DNA of 10,505 nucleotides from Spirochaetota bacterium. Its GTDB lineage: Bacteria; Spirochaetota; Spirochaetia; Treponematales; Rectinemataceae. The notes under the pieces were generated by a model, which was given only the letters and a program-made list of their open reading frames with translations, did no database searches and was not told the DNA's origin. The position numbers and the translations under genes were made by a program. The stretch covers positions 1-10,505 of the forward strand of contig JAJUJQ010000031.1 in the NCBI GenBank assembly GCA_029265255.1. Reading direction: 5' to 3'. This document shows, piece by piece, positions 5,344 to 10,505 of this stretch. Numbering within the stretch: position 1 is the stretch's first letter; the number at the start of each line of letters is the position of its first letter.

Positions 5344-8025
5344 ATGATACATCCTCACGATCTGCCAATCTATCAGCAGAAAGCCAAAATTCTGGAGGCG
5401 CTCGCCGCGAACCAAGTCATTGTCGTTGAGAGTCCCACGGGGTCTGGCAAAACCACACAGCTCCCCATCATTCTCTATGAGGCAGGCTATGCCTCGAAAG
5501 GGGTAATCGGCATTACCCAGCCCAGACGAATCGCGACGCTGTCGGTGAGCGACTTCATCGCGCGCCAGCTGCATACGACCATTCCAGGCATTGTCGGATA
5601 TAAGATGCGGTTTGAAGATGCGACCGCACCCAATACTGCCATAAAGATAATGACCGATGGCATCCTCCTTCAAGAAATGAAGCTCGACCCTTATCTTGCA
5701 CATTACAGCGTGATCATGGTGGATGAGGCGCATGAGCGCAGCCTGAACATAGACTTTATACTCGGGCTTTTGAAGAAGGTGCTCGAGGCGCGGAGCGAGT
5801 TCCGCGTCATTGTGTCGTCCGCCACCATCAATGCGGAAGTCTTCTCGGAGTATTTCGGCGAGTGTCCTGTCGTGCGCATCGATGCCCCGATGTATCCGGT
5901 GCGTGTCGTGTACGACGCCATCAAGACAGCCCCGGAAGTCCTCCTAAATCCTGAGCCTGGGGCAGGAAAAGTTGAAGAGGGCTATTACCGCTCCTCAGAT
6001 GAGGCGCTGTACGAGAAAATCCTCTCGATTGTCGGCAGAGTCGTCGAGGGGGATGCCGGCGCGGAACCGGGCGACATCCTCATATTCCTGCCTGGCGAAA
6101 AGACGATAAAAGAGTGCCTCCAGAGCCTCATGGCGAGCCGTTGGGCCCGAAGGCTTCATTGCATTCCTCTCTATGCCCGCCTTGGAAAGGATGAGCAAGA
6201 GAAGGTCTTCGAGCCTGCTCCTGAAGGGAAAATCAAGGTCGTCATCTCAACCAATATCGCGGAGACGAGCGTCACCATCGACGGCATCACGGTGGTCATC
6301 GATTCGGGGCTTGCAAAGATTAATTACTACAATCCGCGCACATTTACCGCCAGTCTCATAGAGACTCCCATCTCAAAAGCTTCTTGCAACCAACGGAAGG
6401 GCAGGGCAGGGCGCACTCGTCCTGGTATCTGTTACAGGCTGTACTCCATCAAGGATTTCGACTCGCGACCGCTCTATCCTACCGAAGAGATACACCGCAC
6501 CGACCTGTCCGAAGTGCTGCTCCGCATGGCGGAGCTCGGCATCACGGACTTCGAGCACTTCGACTTCATCACGAAGCCGCCCAAGAGCGCAATCCGAGGT
6601 GCCATCGAAGTGCTCAATTTGCTCGAAGCCTTGAACCCCGACCGCACGCTCACGCGCATCGGACAGATGATGTGCGCCTTCCCGCTTTTGCCGAAACTTT
6701 CGCGCATGATCGTGGAAGCGATTCTGAGGTATCCGGATGTGATCAGCGAGACACTGATCGCTGCAGCCTTTCTCTCTACGACGAGTCCCTACATCCTGCC
6801 GCCCGGAGAAGAGACCGAGGCGCGCGCCGCCCACCACCGGTTTCGGGATCCTATGGGCGACTTCGCTTCGTACCTGCAGCTCTACGAGGCTTTTACCTCG
6901 GCCGCGGACACGTCCAAGTTCTGCGAACGCAATTACCTCGATGAGCGGACGCTGCACGAAATCGTGAGAATAAAGAAACAGCTTGAGCTCATAGTCTCCG
7001 ACCTCGGCGTTCCGATCGGTTCGGGAGGAGCGATCTCCGACTACCTGTGCGCGGTGAGCCGCGGTCTCATCCAGTTCGTCTGTGCCCGACAAGGGAGGGG
7101 GCTGTTCAGCTCGCTCACCGCAGAGAAAATTCAGATACATCCGGGCTCCGTCATGTTTCGTCAGGACGCCGACTTCATCGTCGCCGGCGAAATCGTGCGG
7201 ACGACGCGCATGTACGCGATGTCCGTCTCTCCCCTTTCGAAGGCGCAGCTGTACAGAATTTCTCCCGAACTGGCGGAGCAGCTCATTGCGATCCGACAGA
7301 AGGGGCCCTCGGCGGCCAAGAGCCTCAGGTCGTCCAAAGAAAAGGAGAGCGTCCTCCTCGCTGAAAGGTCCGTGCAAGAACAATCCTCGGATGTGGTCCG
7401 CCGAAAGCGCAAACCCGAACAACAGCGACGAGGGGTCTCTGCCGGGGCCAGGCCAGACACAATTTCGCTCGGCGGCGAAGTGTTCCCCCTCGAGGGCAAA
7501 ACACCGTCGAGGAGGACAGTGATCCTCGACTGGGAGCGTCTCTCCAGGATCGCGCCACTCATTGGGCCAGCCGACGAAGAACTCGGCAAATCTCTCAGAG
7601 CGCGTGTCGAATGGGGAAAAGTGCAGCTCTTCAACGGTGAGAAGCTCTCCACCGTCTTAAAGGCCCTGAAGTGGATTGATATCGGACGCGACCTCTCGGC
7701 CAGCTGGCCGCTGCACACCAATTTTTCACTCGAAACGAAGGCCGCGGAGCAGTCGATCGCCACCCTGGCCAATTCCCTCGGGGCGATCCTGCACGTGACC
7801 AAATTCGGCAAAAGAGGGAAGCTGGGCTTTATCGGCCTCTATTCCGATGGTGTAGGCAATTTCTGGTACCAGCCGACGCGTTCCTTTTCCGAGGCGCTCA
7901 ATCAGAGCCTCGCAAGTACAGAGCTCCTCGTCGATTATGCGGAAAAGCTCGGTCTCCCTCAGTCTCTGAAAGAGAAAATCAGCGTCCTCTACCGGAGGCT
8001 GAGCGATTTTTTCACCAACGTATGA
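5344..8025 (+). CDS. hrpA: DEAH-box ATP-dependent RNA helicase, HrpA type, with extra C-terminal domain
   Basis: An 893-aa superfamily 2 helicase. Seen in order: motif I GSGKTT (33-38), Ia TQPRR (58-62), II DEAH (127-130) within DEAHERSLNIDFILG, III SAT (159-161), IV-like ILIFLPGEKT (245-254), V STNIAETSVTIDG (302-314) and VI QRKGRAGRTRPG (350-361). A winged-helix/HA2 ratchet region (about 375-545) and an OB fold (about 563-640, with KIQIHPGSVMF at 595-605) follow. DEAHERSLNIDF places it with HrpA and eukaryotic DHX/Prp helicases, not HrpB (DEFHERS). E. coli HrpA is about 1300 aa, so this is a short form. Residues about 652-705 are charged and probably a disordered linker. Residues about 706-893 form a C-terminal domain I do not recognise. 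Family members unwind or remodel RNA and RNA-protein complexes using ATP; the natural substrate here is unknown. It is convergent with trmB, 45 bp away. Confidence 0.93.
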   Translation: MIHPHDLPIYQQKAKILEALAANQVIVVESPTGSGKTTQLPIILYEAGYASKGVIGITQPRRIATLSVSDFIARQLHTTIPGIVGYKMRFEDATAPNTAIKIMTDGILLQEMKLDPYLAHYSVIMVDEAHERSLNIDFILGLLKKVLEARSEFRVIVSSATINAEVFSEYFGECPVVRIDAPMYPVRVVYDAIKTAPEVLLNPEPGAGKVEEGYYRSSDEALYEKILSIVGRVVEGDAGAEPGDILIFLPGEKTIKECLQSLMASRWARRLHCIPLYARLGKDEQEKVFEPAPEGKIKVVISTNIAETSVTIDGITVVIDSGLAKINYYNPRTFTASLIETPISKASCNQRKGRAGRTRPGICYRLYSIKDFDSRPLYPTEEIHRTDLSEVLLRMAELGITDFEHFDFITKPPKSAIRGAIEVLNLLEALNPDRTLTRIGQMMCAFPLLPKLSRMIVEAILRYPDVISETLIAAAFLSTTSPYILPPGEETEARAAHHRFRDPMGDFASYLQLYEAFTSAADTSKFCERNYLDERTLHEIVRIKKQLELIVSDLGVPIGSGGAISDYLCAVSRGLIQFVCARQGRGLFSSLTAEKIQIHPGSVMFRQDADFIVAGEIVRTTRMYAMSVSPLSKAQLYRISPELAEQLIAIRQKGPSAAKSLRSSKEKESVLLAERSVQEQSSDVVRRKRKPEQQRRGVSAGARPDTISLGGEVFPLEGKTPSRRTVILDWERLSRIAPLIGPADEELGKSLRARVEWGKVQLFNGEKLSTVLKALKWIDIGRDLSASWPLHTNFSLETKAAEQSIATLANSLGAILHVTKFGKRGKLGFIGLYSDGVGNFWYQPTRSFSEALNQSLASTELLVDYAEKLGLPQSLKEKISVLYRRLSDFFTNV

Positions 8026-8065
8026 TGCTACTGCCGCGGGAACGGAGAGGGGCTTGCGCTGTGTA

Positions 8066-8083
8066 CCCGTTTATGAAGACGGG
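8066..8083. terminator. Hairpin across the trmB stop codon, possible weak bidirectional terminator
   Basis: CCCGT (8066-8070) pairs with ACGGG (8079-8083) around an 8-nt loop containing the trmB TAA. TGTAC (8062-8066) and GTACA (8092-8096) could close a wider stem but share a base with the inner one. It lies between the convergent helicase and trmB genes, where a terminator is expected. There is no U-tract on either strand, so intrinsic termination is doubtful. Confidence 0.22.
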
Positions 8084-8853
8084 CCTTTGATGTACAGAAG
8101 CTCAAAGGTGCCGCGGCCTGAATTTTTTGCGAAGTGTTCGAACTTCGTCTCTGGCCGCCATGCCTGGTGCGGCGCATAGTTTTCATACTGGTTCTTGAGC
8201 GTGGCGCAAGAATCGAGGGATGCCTTAGCATACGAGGCGTATTCCTCAATATCGGTCACGAAGTAGAGATACCCTCCAGCCACGAGTTTTGCAGCCATGA
8301 GCGCGACCAGGGCATCCTGCATGAGCCTGCGCTTGTGGTGTCGCTTTTTGGGCCAGGGATCAGGATAAAAGATGTGTATGCCGGCGAGGCTCTCAGGAGG
8401 AATCATTGCCTTGAGGACTTCGACGGCATCGTGTTGAATGATGCGCACATTCTCGAGGCCGTGACGTTCGAGGTCGATGATGAGCCTTCCTACCCCAGGC
8501 ATATGTACCTCGATCCCGAGATAGTTGAATTGGGCTCTCGCCTGTGCAATCTTCCAGGTTGCCTGTCCCATGCCGAAGCCGATTTCCAGGACAAGGGGCT
8601 TTTTTTCGGGAAACAGCGAATCCAGGTCGACAGGGGCCCCTGTAAAGGGAAGGATGTACTTCGGCCCGAATCGTTCGATTGCCCGGCGCTGAGCCTCGGT
8701 GATCCTGCCGGACCGCAGGACGAAGGTGTGGATGCTGCCGTCGAGGATGCCGTCGCCTCCTTTGGGCCTTTGGTCTTCAGCCTTAGTCCTCTGCGCCTCG
8801 GCGGGCATGCCTGTGGCCTCTGGCGTCCGCGTCTCTGGCTCAGGGCAAGGCAT
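8071..8853 (-). CDS. trmB: tRNA (guanine-N7)-methyltransferase, m7G46
   Basis: A 260-aa SAM-dependent enzyme that methylates G46 in the variable loop of tRNA. Seen: SAM-binding EIGFGMGQ (90-97), YLGIEVH (111-117), DAVEVL (142-147), the hallmark FYPDPWPKKRHHKRR (162-176), YFVTDIEEYA (197-206) and RPETKFE (233-239). The family core begins near residue 40. Residues 1-38 are an extra hydrophilic segment rich in Pro, Glu, Arg and Lys, unlike the family. ATG 8853 is supported by AAGGAG 8 nt upstream and overlaps the hisS stop by 14 nt. A second strong site, AAAGGAGG (8763-8756), lies 7 nt before the in-frame ATC codon 36, exactly where the conserved part begins. Either the extension is real or initiation also occurs internally. 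Co-transcription with hisS links two tRNA functions. Confidence 0.95.
   Translation of the reverse strand: MPCPEPETRTPEATGMPAEAQRTKAEDQRPKGGDGILDGSIHTFVLRSGRITEAQRRAIERFGPKYILPFTGAPVDLDSLFPEKKPLVLEIGFGMGQATWKIAQARAQFNYLGIEVHMPGVGRLIIDLERHGLENVRIIQHDAVEVLKAMIPPESLAGIHIFYPDPWPKKRHHKRRLMQDALVALMAAKLVAGGYLYFVTDIEEYASYAKASLDSCATLKNQYENYAPHQAWRPETKFEHFAKNSGRGTFELLYIKGPSS
8756..8763 (-). promoter_or_regulatory. Internal Shine-Dalgarno-like site within trmB
   Basis: AAAGGAGG on the minus strand, followed by 7 nt and then the in-frame ATC (8748-8746) encoding Ile36. It is as strong as any true ribosome-binding site in the window and falls at the border between the non-conserved extension and the conserved methyltransferase. 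No ATG, GTG or TTG lies at the right distance, so use as a start would need a rare ATC initiation. Confidence 0.3.
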
Positions 8854-10156
8854 GCAGCTCTCTCCTTGCCGCTTCGCAGAGGCTGGGAAGATCAGAGATT
8901 TCGACGTTTTCGCGCCGGGAGAGAATCCTCATCGTGAAGGCCCCCGAGGAAAAATTTGCAAAAACCGCAAGGGGGATGTGTTTTCGCTCGGCATAGGTAT
9001 ACTGGACGAGCACCTTCTTCGGCTCAGGAAAGACTTCGCAGGCAAAGCCCGCGTCTCTCAGCGATGCCGCAAGCGCGTGCAGCCTGGCGGCCGGGGTTTC
9101 AGGCTGATTGATGAGGAGAATCTGTGTCGATGTGCTGGAGCCTATCCGGATGCCCAGCGCATCAAGGGCGGCCATGAGCCGATCGAGACCGATTGATGCT
9201 CCGACTCCAGGCAATTTTCTTTCGGTATAAAGACTTGCAAGCTCATCGTACCTGCCACCGGAGCACACCGATCCGATCTCAGGCAGTGCGGCGAGCGAGG
9301 TCTCCACGACCATGCCCGTATAATAGTCGAGTCCGCGCGTAATGCTCGGATCGAGCACAATGCGCCGCTCGCCGCCTGCCGCAGCGACGCACTGCATGAT
9401 GTCGAGTAGCCTGGACCGGGCAGCCTGAGCCTCCTCATCGTTGTGATCGCAGAGGCTACACATTTTATCGAGCGTTTTTTCGAAGCTGCTCTCTTTTTGG
9501 ATGAATGAGAGAATATCGTCCGCACGCTGAGGGCCCACGAGGCTCGACAGCTTCTCCTCTGTGGCCTGTGGCCCTATCTTCTCAAGCTTGTCCACGGTCC
9601 TGAGTATCTCGACTGATTTGTCCTGTGTGCCTATGCGGGCCAAAAATCTGTTGAAGAGTGCGCGGTGGTTGATGCGGAGAAAAAAGTCTCCGACGTCGAG
9701 AACCTCCATGGCTCTGGCTGCCGTGAGGAGGATGTCTGCGTCCGCGGATGCGGCGTCTGTGCCGACAATGTCGAAATCACACTGCATGAATTCTCTGTAG
9801 CGGCCGCGCTGGGTATTTTCACCGCGCCACACTTTTGCAATGTGGTACCTTCTGAAGGGCAGGTAGAGCTCTTCGACGTGTTCCGCCATAAAGCGTGCGA
9901 ATGGCACGGTGAGATCGTAGCGCATCGCCACGTCTCGATCGCCGTGGTCGCGGAAACGGTAGACTTGCTTGTCGGTCTCTCCACCACCCTTGCCGAGCAG
10001 GATGTCCGCATATTCGAGGACTGGTGTGTCGATGGGCACAAACCCAAATGAGACAAATACCTGCTCAAGATTTCTTATGAGCGTGGCGCGGGCCATCTCC
10101 ACATCGGGCAGGAAGTCGCGGAATCCTTTTAATACTCTTGGCTGAATCGTGGGCAT
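8840..10156 (-). CDS. hisS: Histidyl-tRNA synthetase, eukaryote-like clade
   Basis: A 438-aa class II synthetase that charges tRNA-His. Seen: motif 1 region LKGFRDFLPD (9-18); RYDLTVPFARF (79-89); motif 2 AKVWRGENTQRGRYREF (107-123) followed by MQCDFDIVG (124-132); HisA motif RGLDYYTG (274-281); SGGRYDEL (299-306); motif 3 GVGASIGLDRL (317-327). A C-terminal anticodon-binding domain (about 343-438) is divergent and lacks the common GEDE. The RYDLTVPFAR and GRYREF-x-QCDFD signatures are those of eukaryotic HARS; E. coli HisS has LRPEGT and GRYRQFHQLG at these places. I start at ATG 10156, where GGAG lies 8 nt upstream and the family begins. The frame is open to 10318 but that would add 54 residues through the likely promoter. 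trmB follows with a 14-nt overlap. Confidence 0.95.
   Translation of the reverse strand: MPTIQPRVLKGFRDFLPDVEMARATLIRNLEQVFVSFGFVPIDTPVLEYADILLGKGGGETDKQVYRFRDHGDRDVAMRYDLTVPFARFMAEHVEELYLPFRRYHIAKVWRGENTQRGRYREFMQCDFDIVGTDAASADADILLTAARAMEVLDVGDFFLRINHRALFNRFLARIGTQDKSVEILRTVDKLEKIGPQATEEKLSSLVGPQRADDILSFIQKESSFEKTLDKMCSLCDHNDEEAQAARSRLLDIMQCVAAAGGERRIVLDPSITRGLDYYTGMVVETSLAALPEIGSVCSGGRYDELASLYTERKLPGVGASIGLDRLMAALDALGIRIGSSTSTQILLINQPETPAARLHALAASLRDAGFACEVFPEPKKVLVQYTYAERKHIPLAVFANFSSGAFTMRILSRRENVEISDLPSLCEAARRELHALP
8862..8867 (-). promoter_or_regulatory. Shine-Dalgarno site deciding the trmB start
   Basis: AAGGAG inside the end of hisS, 8 nt before the ATG at 8853. It supports the long form of TrmB. 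Motif, spacer and 14-nt gene overlap are the same as at the xseA-xseB join. Confidence 0.65.
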
Positions 10157-10187
10157 GCATGTTACTCCAAACGTCGAATGCTCAGCT

Positions 10188-10216
10188 ATTATGAAAATAA
10201 ATCGCAGTCCATGCAA
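10188..10216 (-). promoter_or_regulatory. Candidate sigma70-type promoter of hisS-trmB
   Basis: On the minus strand TTGCAT (10216-10211), a 17-nt spacer and CATAAT (10193-10188; 5 of 6 matches). A start near 10181 gives a leader of about 25 nt that includes the GGAG (10168-10165) before hisS. It also argues against the longer hisS frame, whose ATG lies upstream of this promoter. Confidence 0.42.
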
Positions 10217-10260
10217 GCGGGCGGTGCCGGCAATGCGACGGCGCCGGTTTACACCAAAAA

Positions 10261-10270
10261 GGTGCGCACC
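10261..10270. repeat. 10-bp perfect palindrome in the hisS-rpsF intergenic region
   Basis: GGTGCGCACC reads the same on both strands and lies about 15 bp before the likely rpsF -35. It shares the sequence GCGCACC with the larger palindrome at 10355-10370. It could be an operator, but in GC-rich DNA a 10-bp palindrome may also be chance. Confidence 0.25.
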
Positions 10271-10284
10271 GGCCAGCGGCGCGC

Positions 10285-10313
10285 TTGCTCTTTGCAACCT
10301 TTTGTGATATATA
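10285..10313 (+). promoter_or_regulatory. Candidate promoter of the rpsF operon
   Basis: TTGCTC (10285-10290), a 17-nt spacer and TATATA (10308-10313), preceded by an extended -10 TGA (TG at 10305-10306). A start near 10320 would give a leader of about 73 nt holding both hairpins below. The -35 is poor, and the extended -10 is the main support. Confidence 0.38.
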
Positions 10314-10328
10314 GACAAGGCCCTCTTT

Positions 10329-10370
10329 ATCCGACTGTTGTCGTCGGATCATGCGCACCCGTACGGGTGC
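10329..10370 (+). promoter_or_regulatory. Two tandem hairpins in the rpsF leader
   Basis: Stem 1: ATCCGAC (10329-10335) pairs with GTCGGAT (10343-10349), 7 bp with a 7-nt loop. Stem 2: GCACCC (10355-10360) pairs with GGGTGC (10365-10370) with a GTAC loop, forming a 16-bp perfect DNA palindrome. Neither is followed by a T-run, so they do not look like a terminator. S6, as the S6:S18 complex, is known in many bacteria to bind a structured rpsF leader and repress its operon. This leader is a candidate for that control, which I infer from position, not from a recognised consensus. Confidence 0.42.
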
Positions 10371-10392
10371 ATACGTCCACAGGGAGGAATGA

Positions 10393-10505
10393 ATGAGACA
10401 GTATGAACTTGTCGCTGTCTTGAACTCCGAGGAAGATCAGTTCAAGGCAGGCAAACAGGCAATTGCTGATCTGCTTGCGCAGTACAAGGCAATTGACGTC
10501 AAAGA
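10393..10505 (+). CDS. rpsF: Ribosomal protein S6, N-terminal part (cut by window edge)
   Basis: 37 codons and 2 bases remain before the window ends. The start MRQYELVAVLNSEED is the typical first beta strand of S6, a small-subunit protein that binds 16S rRNA together with S18. GGGAGG (10382-10387) lies 5 nt before the ATG. A nearby ATG at 10389 is in another frame and closes after a few codons. In many bacteria rpsF leads an operon with ssb, rpsR and rplI; those genes would lie beyond the window and are not seen here. Confidence 0.88.
   Translation, partial: MRQYELVAVLNSEEDQFKAGKQAIADLLAQYKAIDVK

Noticed and set aside
6373..7422. 349-codon open frame on the minus strand inside the helicase gene
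   Set aside because: Arg/His/Gly-rich shadow of a GC-rich gene whose helicase motifs are intact on the plus strand; no domain seen.
8134..8937. 267-codon plus-strand frame opposite trmB and the end of hisS
   Set aside because: It crosses two genes with clear motifs on the minus strand and shows no recognisable domain; typical antisense shadow.
10201..10260. GC-rich run with several GCCGG/CCGGC pieces between hisS and rpsF
   Set aside because: No consistent repeat unit or stable long stem; expected in DNA of this composition.
10157..10318. 54-residue N-terminal extension of hisS
   Set aside because: The family starts at MPTIQPRVLKG, a ribosome-binding site precedes that ATG, and the extension runs through the likely promoter.
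10178..10396. 72-codon plus-strand frame ahead of rpsF
   Set aside because: It spans the divergent promoters and both leader hairpins, has no ribosome-binding site and ends just inside rpsF.

Overview
The window is a gene-dense, GC-rich bacterial chromosome segment. It holds housekeeping genes plus the edge of what looks like a mobile element. The organism is not named by any single diagnostic gene. A canonical-lipobox propeller-type lipoprotein beside NAD(P)HX repair, a short HrpA-type helicase and a eukaryote-like histidyl-tRNA synthetase would fit a spirochaete (Treponema/Rectinema-like), but this is inference at low to moderate confidence. Shine-Dalgarno sites of the AAGGAG type, 8 nt from ATG, recur through the window.

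Layout. 1-303 (-) is the N-terminal 101 codons of a zinc-ribbon/helix-turn-helix protein of transposase type, cut by the window edge. Transcribed rightwards are a predicted beta-propeller lipoprotein (430-1584), a bifunctional NAD(P)H-hydrate epimerase/dehydratase (1641-3290) and a Nudix hydrolase (3287-3739) joined to it by an ATGA stop/start overlap. On the opposite strand, converging on the Nudix gene with a 17-nt tail-to-tail overlap, are xseA (5262-4009) and xseB (4022-3723), the two subunits of exonuclease VII. Divergent from xseA, across only 81 bp, is an 893-aa DEAH-box RNA helicase of HrpA type with an unrecognised C-terminal domain (5344-8025). It converges on a hisS-trmB operon (10156-8071, -). 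A 236-bp divergent intergenic region then leads to rpsF (10393 to the window end, +), whose leader carries two tandem hairpins.

How the genes fit together. Nnr repairs hydrated NAD(P)H, and the Nudix enzyme probably cleans the nucleotide pool, so the coupled pair reads as a metabolite-damage repair unit. XseA/XseB degrade single-stranded DNA and lie head to head with the helicase gene. HisRS and TrmB are both tRNA enzymes and rpsF begins a ribosomal protein operon, so the right half is devoted to translation. Two gene pairs (xseA-xseB and hisS-trmB) share the same join: a 14-nt overlap with an AAGGAG site 8 nt before the second ATG.

I found no CRISPR array, tRNA, rRNA or complete insertion sequence, and no clearly novel defence or mobile system. 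The most useful leads are the helicase C-terminal domain, the TrmB N-terminal extension with a strong internal ribosome-binding site before an ATC codon, the rpsF leader structure, and -10-like hexamers placed so that some transcripts may be leaderless.
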